NCBI GenBank assembly: GCA_963835375.1 | Contig: CAWIGB010000015.1 | Span: forward strand, 1 to 64,000 | DNA: 64,000 bases | Direction of reading: 5' to 3' | DNA from: Salinisphaera sp963835375 | Lineage (GTDB): Bacteria; Pseudomonadota; Gammaproteobacteria; Nevskiales; Salinisphaeraceae | Shown: positions 1-8,789 of the stretch, in pieces | Position numbering within the stretch: position 1 is the first letter of the stretch | Layout of the letters: each line of letters starts with the position of its first letter | Made by a program: the position numbers and the translations under genes | The notes under the pieces: generated by a model | The model's database searches: none | Seen by the model: only the letters and a program-made list of their open reading frames with translations | What the model was told of the DNA's origin: nothing

Positions 1-36
1 GAAGCGAGGGTCAGGTCTTGCGTTGTGCGCGCACCC
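1..36. repeat. 36-bp direct repeat, copy 1
   Basis: Bases 1-36 are identical to 846-881. The first bases of the unit (gaagcgag) are transposase coding sequence in the second copy, followed by foreign sequence starting ggtcaggtcttgcg. Copy 1 therefore also starts inside a transposase-to-foreign junction, which suggests a second truncated transposase just left of the window. The two copies diverge immediately after base 36. Confidence 0.85.
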
Positions 37-144
37 GCGTGGACTCACGTTCTAAGTGCAACAGCGGCGGCCAAAGGTATGACATCACAGGGCAAACGGA
101 TAACTTGGGGTTGTCGAGACCAACCAAGAAACCGGAGCCCCGTG

Positions 145-880
145 ATGTGCTATTCGCATCTTAGCTCGGCAGAGCGACGCGTGATCTTTCACTGTTTTAC
201 GTATGGGGTGACCCGCGCCGAGATTGCTCGTCGGCTCGGACGTCATCGCAGTACGATCAGCCGTGAGATCAAGCGCGGAGCCCGACGCTACGACGGCATC
301 TACGCTCACGAGCAAGCGCTGCGAAGCGCCGAACCGCACGCCATCGCCGCCGCGTCGATAACGCGCAACTCGTGCGTTACGTTCAGAAAAAGCTATGCGC
401 CCATTGGCCGCCGGAGGCCATCGGGGGCGCTTGCCAATCGCTTTTCCTGATCGCCCGGGCGTGCGCATCAGCCACGAGCAGATTTATCGCTGGGTCTATG
501 CGGATTCACGAAATCGAGGCATGCTGCACGGCTATCTCAGACGCGGCCATGTGCATCGACGGCGGCGACGCCGCTTGGCGGCCCTTCGTGCACGCTTCCC
601 GGATCGCGTCGATATCGATCAACGCCCAACCATCGTGGATGCTCGAGCACGCTTTGGTGACTGGGAGGGCGATACGGTACTCGGCCGGGTGAATAACGGC
701 GTCATCGCTACTCATGCCGAGCGCAAGAGCGGCTACTTGCTCGCCATCAAGCTGCCGAGCCGCCACGCACAGCCACTGGCCGACGCGACAATCCAGGCGT
801 TTAAACGCTTGCCCAGACGATGGCGCCATACGCTGACCTACCGAGGAAGCGAGGGTCAGGTCTTGCGTTGTGCGCGCACC
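145..880 (+). pseudogene. IS30-family transposase, frameshifted and truncated
   Basis: The N-terminal part (ATG 145) reads as an IS30-type helix-turn-helix (LSSAERRVIF, then EIARRLGRHRSTISREIKRG). The reading continues in two other frames as HWPPEAI, then RLPIAFPDRPG and RISHEQIYRWVY, then GDWEGDTVLG, the start of the DDE catalytic core. Two net -1 shifts (near 315 and 432) and loss of everything after about 854 remove the rest of the core. The stretch after 854 reads into unrelated sequence and is not IS30. Sequence near 48-66 (gttctaagtgcaaca) resembles an IS30 left end, which is inference from memory. The element is dead as written. It lies beside the DMSP cluster and another decayed gene, so this edge of the cluster has seen mobile DNA. 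Confidence 0.85.
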
Positions 881-881
881 C
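846..881. repeat. 36-bp direct repeat, copy 2
   Basis: Second copy of the repeat at 1-36, marking where the transposase reading frame is broken off. The core aggtcttgcgttgtgcgc also occurs, 20 of 22 bases matching, on the opposite strand at 15797-15821. The motif is therefore dispersed and not only a local duplication. Similar motifs are often seen next to REP-associated transposases; that link is recollection, not shown here. Confidence 0.8.
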
Positions 882-1092
882 CGCCGGTTCGAACAATGCC
901 GCCGTCGGCTCGGTTCCCTTCTAGAGCGCTATTACTGCGAACCGAATATTCTTCGAATGCCACCCGATAGGGGCGATCCGCGTCTATCATTTCCCGCTAA
1001 GACACGAGGTCCTTCGCTGAAAATTTTCGCGATCGGGCTCGTTGTCACCCGGTTACACTGACGACGCTCAAGCACGCCTGGGAATACCGCTC

Positions 1093-1343
1093 ATGACCAC
1101 CGTCGCCATCTTCGTCGACACGCAGAACGTGTACTACACCGTGCGCGATGCCTACGGCAAACAGTTCGACTACCGCCGATTCTGGGCAGCGGTAACGGCG
1201 GATCGCGAGGTGCTGACCGCACGTTGCTATGCGACCGACAAGGGCGACGCCAGGCAGCGCGGGTTTCAGAACACGCTGCGTACCATCGGCTTCGAGGTGA
1301 AGCTGAAGCCGTTCATCCAGCGCGCGGATGGTTCCGCCAAGGA
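1093..1343 (+). pseudogene. NYN-domain (LabA/limkain-type) nuclease-like gene, 3' truncated
   Basis: ATG 1093 opens about 84 recognisable residues beginning TTVAIFVDTQNVYYTV, with the first acidic motif of the NYN/PIN-like fold (FVDTQN) and a later stretch TIGFEVKLKPFIQRADGSAK. In intact relatives the second acidic motif (a GDWDV-type sequence) follows directly after this point. Here the frame enters unrelated sequence at about 1343, where a hairpin element begins, and the remaining half of the domain is missing. The family acts on RNA or is of unknown function. The product would lack at least two metal-binding acidic residues, so I call it broken. Confidence 0.75.
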
Positions 1344-1348
1344 AGTAT

Positions 1349-1416
1349 TGGGGACAGACCACAGTTTCTGTTCAACACAAAGCGCCCTAACGATTAAAAA
1401 TCGTGGTCTCTGTGCC
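1349..1416. repeat. REP-like imperfect hairpin
   Basis: Left arm ggggacagaccac (1349-1361) pairs imperfectly with cgtggtctctgtgccc (1401-1416), with an AT-rich loop. It starts exactly where the NYN gene loses its frame. A related motif pair (taagggacrga) sits at 19414-19471. This looks like a dispersed palindromic repeat that inserted into or replaced the 3' half of the NYN gene. The 1417-1530 stretch up to the dddB stop holds nothing else I recognise. Confidence 0.5.
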
Positions 1417-1530
1417 CGATTCCTTCCGGCTCGTGGAGCACGCCCCTATGGCACGAGGGCGCGAAATCTATCCGACGTGTAGCGGCGCTATGGCCGTCGA
1501 ACAAGCGCGCCCGCTTGATGCGTTGGTCGG

Positions 1531-2701
1531 TTACCAGATCTCCCGATAGAGATCGACCAGTTCGCTGTGGCTCGGCACCCGCGGGTTGTTGCCCGGCGAG
1601 CCGGAGGCCAGAGCCTGTTCGGCCATCGTATCCAGCAGACCGAAGTATTCGTTTTCGTCGATGCCGTAATCGCGCGGACGCGGCACTTGCAGCTCGGTAT
1701 TGAGCGACTCGAGCTCGGCCAGCAGTTTCTGGTTTGCCGTTTCGTCGTCATCGTTGCCTGTCGCGACGCCGATGGTTCGGGCACAGGTGGCGTAGCGCGC
1801 GGTCGCGGACGAGAGCGAAAAGCGGGTGACCGCGGGCAGCAGCATGGCGTTGGACATGCCGTGGGGGACATGGAACGCCGCGCCGATCGGGCGCGACATG
1901 CCATGGACGAGGGCGACGGAGGCGCTGGAGAAGGCCAGGCCGGCGAGGGTGGCGCCCAGCATCATGTCTTCGCGGGCCGCGCGATTGTCGGGCTCGCTGT
2001 AGACCGTGCGCAGATTGGGACCGATCAGGCGCATGGCGGCCAGCGCGTTGTGATCGGAAAAGGCATTGGCCTTTTTACTGACATACGCCTCGATGGCGTG
2101 CGTCAGCGCATCGATGCCAGTATCGGCGGTCACGCGCGCCGGCACGGACATCGTCAGCTCGTAGTCGATGATGGCCGCGGCCGGCATGAAGCCGATGCCG
2201 GGGCAGAGCATCTTCTCGCCGACGGTGTCGTCGGTGATGATGGTAAACCGCGTCATCTCCGAGCCGGTGCCGGCCGTGGTCGGGATGGCGATCAGCGGAA
2301 GACCGACCTGGGCCGCGGAGTTCGGGAACTTGAAGTCGCGGATATCGCCGCCGAAGTGCCCAAGTACGCCGATGGCCTTGGCCGAATCGATCGGGCTGCC
2401 ACCGCCGAGTGCGATCAGGCTGTCATAGGCGCCCTGGTCGGTACCTTGCTGCATCATGTCGACGCCGGCGCGGATCGGACGCTTCGGTCGGTTCGGGCAC
2501 GGTTTCGGAGAATACGCCGTAGTCGATGCCGGCGTCCTGCAGCAGTTGTTCGAGCCGTTCGAGATAACCGAGCTGGACCATCATCGGGTCGGTGATAATC
2601 AGCGGCCGCTTGGCGATCAACGCGGCCAGGACATCGGCCAGGCGTGCGATCGAGCCGCCGCCGATTTCCATGATGCGGGGCATGAGGATATTGCTGGACA
2701 T
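1531..2701 (-). CDS. dddB: DddB: iron-containing alcohol dehydrogenase (DMSP pathway), one frameshift
   Basis: Group III Fe-dependent alcohol dehydrogenase of about 390 residues. In DddD pathways it is assigned to oxidation of the 3-hydroxypropionate-level intermediate to malonate semialdehyde. Visible features are the NAD-binding GGGSPIDSAK and TTAGTGSE motifs, and the metal-binding region with DALTHAIEAYVS, LVHGMSRPIGA and HVPHGMSNA. ATG 2701 follows an AGGAG ribosome site. The frame shifts by +1 near 2475 (tcc-gatcc read where tcg-atc is expected), between TVPEPTEAS and IRAGVDMMQQG. Removing one base restores a full-length protein. It is the last gene of the leftward operon, 67 bp after dddD. 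Substrate assignment rests on context. Confidence 0.85.
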
Positions 2702-2768
2702 ACGGTGCTCCTGATGCGGCGCCGGCGCGATACGCCGACGCTGTCCATGAAAGGGAAAAACCTGTCGC

Positions 2769-5279
2769 CTAACTCGGCAGGTATTCGCGACTCCAGCTTT
2801 CGGCCGCTACGCCGGATTCGACGAGCGCGTCGATCTGTTCGTCGCTGTATCCGACCTCGGCAAGCACGCTGCGGGTCGAAGCGCCGTATTTCTCGGCCGG
2901 CGCCAGCGTGTAGATGCGAGCCCGGGTGGGGCGGACGGCATAGGGATCGAGCTGGGTGATGGTATGACCGCTCGGATGATCTTCGTACACCGTGAAGGCA
3001 TAACTGCCCTGGGCGATACCGTTGGAGCCATCGTCGGGCCGGGCGTTGTATGACCGGATCGTCTCCAGGTTTTCACAAACCGCCGCGCCGATATCGGCCG
3101 CCTCCAGACGCTCGACCCAGTCTTCGGCCCGGCCGGAGATCAGGCGGGGCGCGAGAAATTCGGCCCGCTGATGCGCCGGCACTTCCGAAAAGCCCTCGAG
3201 GCCTTCCACGTTTTCGAATTTGTGCGTCTCGTGCTCATAGGCGCTGATCAACAGATGGCCATCGGAGGTGGCATAGAAGCGCGACATGCTGTCGTAGCCC
3301 CAGGCCTCCGGGCCGGACGGCTCGTCGAACAGACCGCGTTTGGCATGGTCGTAGCAAAACGGCATCTGGGCGAGACCGGAGAGCGCCGACAGCGACGTCT
3401 TGACCCGGCTGGTGCGGCCGGTCTTGAGTTTTCGATAGAGTGCCGCCGCGACGCCGAGTGACCCGCCGAAGCCGCACATGACGTCGATCGTGCCGACATG
3501 CGCATGTTCCTCGGGCGTTTCCATGCCGCCGCCGAAGCGCAGCATGATGCCGGTGGTCGCCTGGACCAGGTCATCGTAGCCGAGGTAGTTGGTCCGCGGC
3601 CCGGGCCTGACACCGCTGAAGCAGTCGAGCTGGCAGAAAATGGCATCGGGATTGACCGCTTTCATCTGCGCCTCGGTCAGCCCCATCCGCACGACCTGCT
3701 CATCGGTGGCATTCCAGACCACGACATCCGCGCTGGCCAGCAGGGCATTGAAGATCTCGCGCCCATCGGGTTTGTTGATGTCGGTGAGCAGCGAGCGTTT
3801 GCCGCGCATATGGGTCAGGCCGAACAGGACCGTGTTCCAGCAGTCGTAAAACGGCTTGGACGGGTCGATCTTGATGACCTCGGCCCCGAAGCGAGCCAGA
3901 TAGGTGACGGAATGCGGCCCGGCAATCACGTTGCACAGGTCGAGCACACGTACTCCTTGCAGCCAGCCTTCGCGCGCGCTCTTGGCACGCACGCGGGGCA
4001 GCTTGGTTTCGATGGAGGTCAATGCATGCAGCGCCTGGCTGTATTCGACCCAGCGACGGGGTGTCGGCGTGAGCATTTCCTCGCCGCTGTCGGCGAACCA
4101 GATGATCGGGCCCGGCTGCACCATCGTGCCGTATTCGGGATCCTCGACTTCGATCATCAGGCCGGTCGTCTCGGCATGATCGTCGGAGATCCATTCCTGC
4201 AACCAGCGTTGCGGCGCGCCAGGGAAGCGTCCGCGCCCGAAGATCTTCTCCCACTCCTTCGATGTGCGGGTCATGAAGACTTCCTTCATGCGCGCGGCGA
4301 TGTAGTCGGCCCATCGTTTGGGCAGCGGGTATACGCCGAGCGACATGTCGGATTGCCATTCGCTGGACGGAATATAGGTATCCGGCTCTTCGACCATCCC
4401 TTCGGCGACCAGCTCGTCGTATAACCCGAGTGTTTTCAGGCAGCGCTTGGCATGATCCTTATGGCTCGGACAGACGACATAGAACATGCGTCCGTCCTTG
4501 CATTTGTAACTGCGATAAAACGGGTCGAGCAGCTCCTGTAGTTCGTCGTAGCTCAGGTTCATGGGCAGGCCTTCGATGCGCCGCCGCTCGATTTCCTGTT
4601 CGCGCTGGGTCTTGTAGCGCTCGGGCAGCTTGTCCACCTGGATCGAGTTGTACGACAGCCCTTCCATCAGGGCACAGACCAGCGGCACTTCGATCTGGTC
4701 GCCCAGCCCGGTGCGCTCACGCCCCTGCAGCGCGAGCACCACCGCCGATGCCGCCAGCATGGTGCCGTAGGCCGAGGCCAGCGGCAGGGGCGAGAAGGAA
4801 GGATTGACGCCCATCAACACCCGGTTGAGCCCCATGTCGGTGAATACCCCGGAGTTAGCGGCGATCACGCTTTCCAGGGCGCGCCAGTCCCGGCGTAGCT
4901 GGTCGTTGGAGGCGAAGCCGGGGATCGACAGGGTGATCAGTTCCGGACGCTCCTCGCGCAACGCGGCGAAATCGATACCCAGCCGTTTCATGACGTCCGG
5001 CCGATAGTTTTCGATCACGATATCGGCTTCCTCGATCAACGCCAGCGCCTGTTCCAGGCCTTCGGCTTGTTTCAAATCGATCGAGATAATCAACTTGTTG
5101 CGGTTGAGCGTGGCATTGGCCGGGGAACGCCACAACGGCCCGCCCGGCGGATCGACATGCACCACGGTGGCGCCGAGATCCGCCAGGATCATGGCCACGG
5201 CCGGCCCTGCAATATATTGTCCAAAGTCAACGACCTTGACGCCGATGAGCGGAAGCTGAGAGTTCGGGTTTAGGGGCAT
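2769..5279 (-). CDS. dddD: DddD: DMSP acyl-CoA transferase/lyase
   Basis: An uninterrupted 836-residue protein made of two class III (CaiB/BaiF-type) CoA-transferase domains in tandem, the architecture and length typical of DddD. DddD enzymes transfer CoA from acetyl-CoA to DMSP and release dimethyl sulfide, leaving 3-hydroxypropionyl-CoA. The first domain (about 1-420) starts VKVVDFGQYIAGPAVAMILA; the second (about 440-836) starts VRVLDLCNVIAGPHSVTYLA. The likely catalytic aspartate is Asp599 in GTIDVMCGFGG. The matching place in domain 1 (LPLASAYGTML) lacks an aspartate, so only the C-terminal half should form the acyl-enzyme. ATG 5279 has GGAG about eight bases upstream. Flanking transporter, dehydrogenases and LysR regulator strongly support DMSP over carnitine as substrate. 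Confidence 0.93.
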   Translation of the reverse strand: MPLNPNSQLPLIGVKVVDFGQYIAGPAVAMILADLGATVVHVDPPGGPLWRSPANATLNRNKLIISIDLKQAEGLEQALALIEEADIVIENYRPDVMKRLGIDFAALREERPELITLSIPGFASNDQLRRDWRALESVIAANSGVFTDMGLNRVLMGVNPSFSPLPLASAYGTMLAASAVVLALQGRERTGLGDQIEVPLVCALMEGLSYNSIQVDKLPERYKTQREQEIERRRIEGLPMNLSYDELQELLDPFYRSYKCKDGRMFYVVCPSHKDHAKRCLKTLGLYDELVAEGMVEEPDTYIPSSEWQSDMSLGVYPLPKRWADYIAARMKEVFMTRTSKEWEKIFGRGRFPGAPQRWLQEWISDDHAETTGLMIEVEDPEYGTMVQPGPIIWFADSGEEMLTPTPRRWVEYSQALHALTSIETKLPRVRAKSAREGWLQGVRVLDLCNVIAGPHSVTYLARFGAEVIKIDPSKPFYDCWNTVLFGLTHMRGKRSLLTDINKPDGREIFNALLASADVVVWNATDEQVVRMGLTEAQMKAVNPDAIFCQLDCFSGVRPGPRTNYLGYDDLVQATTGIMLRFGGGMETPEEHAHVGTIDVMCGFGGSLGVAAALYRKLKTGRTSRVKTSLSALSGLAQMPFCYDHAKRGLFDEPSGPEAWGYDSMSRFYATSDGHLLISAYEHETHKFENVEGLEGFSEVPAHQRAEFLAPRLISGRAEDWVERLEAADIGAAVCENLETIRSYNARPDDGSNGIAQGSYAFTVYEDHPSGHTITQLDPYAVRPTRARIYTLAPAEKYGASTRSVLAEVGYSDEQIDALVESGVAAESWSREYLPS

Positions 5280-5343
5280 GATTTAGACTCCAGGCGACGG
5301 GGTCCTTGAAACCGGGCAGTTGATTGTTGGCGCGTGTGCCATC

Positions 5344-6924
5344 TCATGGTTTGGCGCTCGCCCTTTGTTGGTCTTCGAGCACCAAATGAGCCTCGGCAGC
5401 TTTTTTGGGAAAATCGCGTTTCAGCCAGCGGATCAGCGACAGGGTCATGATGAGGAGCACCGGGATCATGGGTAGCGCGACCACAATCGTCGACGTCTGG
5501 ACCTGCTTCAATCCGCCCAATTTGACCAGCGCCACGCCGACCAGAGCGATCAGGAAAGCCCAGATCAGACGCAGTTGCCGCTTGGGTTCTTCGTAGCCGG
5601 ACAGCTTTGCCGACGTCACCGAGGCCAGAACATAGGCCGAGCTGTCGAGGGTCGTGGCCAGAAAGATGAAGCAAAGCAGAATGAACAGCGCCGTGATCAG
5701 CGGTGCAAACGGCAACGTGTTGAGAATGGCCCCCACCGCTGCCGGGATGCCGCCGTTCGTGAGGATCGACGCGACGTCGAGGATACCGTTGGTCTGAAGC
5801 TGCATGGCATAGCCACCCCAGGCGGCAAAGAAACCCCAGCAGCCGAGTGAACCGAAGACCAGTTCGGCGATGATCAACTCGCGGATGGTGCGGCCGCGTG
5901 AAATACGGGCCACGAACAAACCCATCATGGGCGCATAGGCGATCCACCAGGCCCAGTAGAACACCGTCCAATTCTGATAAAACGACGAGCCGCCGAACGG
6001 ATCCGTCCAGGTGCTCAAGCGCACGAAATTGGCCACCATCTGGCCGAGACTGTCGATCCAGGCATTCATGATGAAGACCGAGTGGCCGACCACGAACGTA
6101 AAGAGCAGCATCGCCGCGGCCAGGATCACGTTGATGTCCGAGAGCACCTTGATGCCCTTGGCCAGGCCGAACCACACGCTGACGGTGAACATGGCGGTCC
6201 AAACCAGCAGTACGCCCATGTCGACCATAAAAGATGGCTCGATGCCGAGCAGACCGCTGGTCAGCTGCGAGACGAGCGGTATGGCCAGGCCCAGCGATGT
6301 GCCCACGCCACCGATGATGCCGAACACCACCACGGCATCGAGCAATACGCCGATCCAGCCGTCCGCATGGCGGCCGAGCACGCCGCGCGATGCCACGGAC
6401 AAGCGTACGCCCGGGCGGTTATGCACATACATCGAATAGGCGATGGGGATGGCCGGCAGGCAATACAGCGCCCAGGGGGTGAGTCCCCAGTTGAACTGAC
6501 AGTCAGCCAAGGCCCATTCGGCAGCGGCCTGGCTGAAGGGCTTGACGCCGAAAGGTGGGCTCTTCAGATGATAGATCGGCTCGACCCAGGCCCAGTTGAC
6601 GATGGCTATCCCGATGCCGCCCGCGAAGATCATGGCGACCCAGCTGAAATACGAGAACTCCGGCTTATCATCCGGGCCCCCGAGCCGTACGCTGCCATAG
6701 CGGCTGCATGCCAGGCCGATCAGGAAAACGACCACGCTGAAGCCGGCCAGAAGATACAGCCAGCCGAACTGGTTGGTTGCGAAATCGAACGCGGCGTTGA
6801 CGAACGTGGCGCTGGACTTGGGAAAGATGATTATCGGGACGATAATAGCGATGATGATCAGAACCGACGGAATAAACACACGTCGATCGAGAGCGTCACC
6901 TCGTTTTGTTGTTGACGAACTCAC
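5344..6924 (-). CDS. dddT: DddT: BCCT-family transporter for DMSP
   Basis: A 526-residue betaine/carnitine/choline transporter with about 12 hydrophobic segments. The first is RRVFIPSVLIIIAIIVPIII. The family region is MIFAGGIGIAIVNWAWVEP, and a Trp-rich stretch WTVFYWAWWIAYAPMMGLFV forms the conserved substrate-path helix. The start is GTG 6924, chosen because AGGAGGAG sits just upstream. The hydrophilic C-terminus (RDFPKKAAEAHLVLEDQQR) is short, unlike osmosensing BetP-type tails. It lies between dddC (186 bp gap) and dddD (64 bp gap) on the same strand, so its cargo is probably DMSP, although glycine betaine uptake cannot be excluded from sequence. Confidence 0.9.
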   Translation of the reverse strand: MSSSTTKRGDALDRRVFIPSVLIIIAIIVPIIIFPKSSATFVNAAFDFATNQFGWLYLLAGFSVVVFLIGLACSRYGSVRLGGPDDKPEFSYFSWVAMIFAGGIGIAIVNWAWVEPIYHLKSPPFGVKPFSQAAAEWALADCQFNWGLTPWALYCLPAIPIAYSMYVHNRPGVRLSVASRGVLGRHADGWIGVLLDAVVVFGIIGGVGTSLGLAIPLVSQLTSGLLGIEPSFMVDMGVLLVWTAMFTVSVWFGLAKGIKVLSDINVILAAAMLLFTFVVGHSVFIMNAWIDSLGQMVANFVRLSTWTDPFGGSSFYQNWTVFYWAWWIAYAPMMGLFVARISRGRTIRELIIAELVFGSLGCWGFFAAWGGYAMQLQTNGILDVASILTNGGIPAAVGAILNTLPFAPLITALFILLCFIFLATTLDSSAYVLASVTSAKLSGYEEPKRQLRLIWAFLIALVGVALVKLGGLKQVQTSTIVVALPMIPVLLIMTLSLIRWLKRDFPKKAAEAHLVLEDQQRASAKP

Positions 6925-7110
6925 TATCTCCTCCTTTTTCTGTTTCAGGCAGCTCTGCTCTTCCGTGTGTTGTGTATTGCCCGCAATGGATCACTCGATC
7001 GGTTGCAGGCTTGTTATGGAGAGCGTCTGACGGCCCGGCGGGCTGACCCGAAGCCGGGCAGCGCCTCGGCAACGGGTCAACGTTCAGGTCGGCTAATCAG
7101 CTGACACGCC

Positions 7111-8622
7111 TTATTTGGATGTCGGCATGGCGAATTCGGCGCCGGCATCGATCGTCTGCGACCAGCGCTGCATGATCGATTTCTGCTTGGTATAGAAACG
7201 CACGCCTTCTTCGCCGTAGGCATGCATATCGCCGAACAGGGAGCGCTTCCAGCCGCCGAAACCATGCCAGGACATGGGCACCGGAATGGGCACATTGATC
7301 CCGACCATGCCGACCTGGATACGGCGGCCGAATTCGCGTGCGACGTTGCCGCTCTCGGTGAAGCAACTCACGCCGTTGCCGAACTCGTGATCGTTGATCA
7401 GCTGGATGGCGGTGGCGATATCGGGTACACGGACGCAGGCCAGGACCGGGCCGAAAATCTCTTCTTTGTAAATGGTCATGTCGGGCGTGACATGATCAAA
7501 CAGCGTGCCGCCCATCCAGAAGCCGTTTTCGCAGCCTTCACCGACCGAGCTGGCATCGAAATCGCGACCATCGACGACCAGTTCGGCGCCTTCCTCCACG
7601 CCCTTGGCGATATAGCCGCTGATGCGCTCATGGGCCTGGCGGGTGACGATCGGCCCCATCTCGGCATCGAGATTTTCGCCGTTCTTGATCTTCAGTTCGC
7701 GGGCTCGCTCGGCAATACGCGGGACGAGCTCATCGGCCACATCGCCCACCATCACGGCGACACTGATCGCCATGCAACGTTCGCCGGCACTGCCGTAAGC
7801 TGCGCCGATCAGGGCATCCACGGTCTTGTCCATGTCCGCATCGGGCATGACCACCAGATGGTTCTTGGCGCCGCCGAGCGCCTGCACGCGTTTGCCGTTG
7901 GCGGCGCCGCGCTGGTAAATGGTGTTGGCGATCGGCGTGGAGCCGACAAACGACAACGCCCGGACATCGGTGTGATCGATCAAGGCATCGACCGCCGTCT
8001 TGTCGCCCTGAACGACGTTGAACACGCCATCGGGCAGGCCTGCCTGCTTGAGCAGGTCGGCCATCATCAGCGACACGCTCGGGTCGAGCGGGCTGGGCTT
8101 GAGGATGAAGGTATTGCCGGCCGCCAGGGCGACCGGGAACATCCACATCGGCACCATGGCCGGGAAGTTGAACGGGGTGATACCGGCCACGACGCCGAGC
8201 GGCTGGCGCATCGTCCAGTTGTCGATGCCGCGAGAGACCTGCTCGGTGTAGTCCCCCTTGAGCAGCTGCGGGATACCACAGGCGAATTCCACGATATCGA
8301 TGCCGCGGGCGACCTCGCCCTGGGCGTCGGTGAACACCTTGCCGTGCTCGGCGACGATGGCGCGGGCCAGATCGTCCTTGCGGGCATTCAGCAGTTCAAG
8401 GAACTTGAACAATACGCGTGCCCGACGGATCGGCGGGGTATCGGCCCAGCGATCAAATGCGGCGGCGGCGGCGGCCACGGCGCTATCGACGTCGACCGGG
8501 CTCGCCAGGCAGACCTCGCCCGAAACCTGGCCGGTCGCCGGATTGTGAACCGGCTGGGTTCTATCGGATTCGCCGTAATTGATTTGGCCGCTGATATAAT
8601 GACCAATGCGGTGTTCGCTCAT
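7111..8622 (-). CDS. dddC: DddC: (methyl)malonate-semialdehyde dehydrogenase, CoA-acylating
   Basis: A 503-residue aldehyde dehydrogenase of the MmsA type. In this pathway it converts malonate semialdehyde plus CoA and NAD+ to acetyl-CoA and CO2. The N-terminus HYISGQ is typical of MmsA, followed by GVVAGITPFNFPAMVPMWMF and the NAD-binding FVGSTPIANTIY. The nucleophile is Cys283 in SAGERCMAISV. I start it at ATG 8622, which has AGGAG upstream; the frame is open further but without support. It is the promoter-proximal gene of the operon, transcribed away from dddR across a 167-bp intergenic region. Valine or inositol catabolism is the alternative role, but no genes for those pathways lie nearby. 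Confidence 0.9.
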   Translation of the reverse strand: MSEHRIGHYISGQINYGESDRTQPVHNPATGQVSGEVCLASPVDVDSAVAAAAAAFDRWADTPPIRRARVLFKFLELLNARKDDLARAIVAEHGKVFTDAQGEVARGIDIVEFACGIPQLLKGDYTEQVSRGIDNWTMRQPLGVVAGITPFNFPAMVPMWMFPVALAAGNTFILKPSPLDPSVSLMMADLLKQAGLPDGVFNVVQGDKTAVDALIDHTDVRALSFVGSTPIANTIYQRGAANGKRVQALGGAKNHLVVMPDADMDKTVDALIGAAYGSAGERCMAISVAVMVGDVADELVPRIAERARELKIKNGENLDAEMGPIVTRQAHERISGYIAKGVEEGAELVVDGRDFDASSVGEGCENGFWMGGTLFDHVTPDMTIYKEEIFGPVLACVRVPDIATAIQLINDHEFGNGVSCFTESGNVAREFGRRIQVGMVGINVPIPVPMSWHGFGGWKRSLFGDMHAYGEEGVRFYTKQKSIMQRWSQTIDAGAEFAMPTSK

Positions 8623-8746
8623 GATGCGGTTTCTCCTCGCAGACGCAAGACGGGACGTAACGCCTTGACCTAAGGCGAGATATCCAATTCGTTGCCACGA
8701 GAATAGCCAGCCCTGCCGAGCGATCAATTTGTAAAATTTAAACCGT

Positions 8747-8767
8747 GATATAAGAGGTTGTTATATC
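8747..8767. promoter_or_regulatory. Candidate DddR (LysR-type) operator
   Basis: A perfect inverted repeat gatataa-(7 bases)-ttatatc lies in the dddC/dddR divergent intergenic region, 22 bp before the dddR start. It contains the T-N11-A pattern (T8751, A8763) usual for LysR-type binding sites and sits in an AT-rich patch of otherwise GC-rich DNA. Placement suits both autorepression of dddR and activation of the dddC operon. Confidence 0.65.
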
Positions 8768-8789
8768 GGGACCCAGCGGAGTGCTTGGC

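Noticed and set aside
1567..2595. A 342-codon frame antisense to dddB
   Set aside because: It is the shadow of the conserved Fe-alcohol dehydrogenase on the opposite strand and has no recognisable protein character.
5344..6924. BCCT gene as a carnitine transporter (caiT) with dddD as a carnitine CoA-transferase (caiB)
   Set aside because: The CoA-transferase is a double-domain protein of 836 residues with DddD-type aspartate placement. The partners are an MmsA-like and an Fe-alcohol dehydrogenase, not CaiA/CaiC/CaiD.
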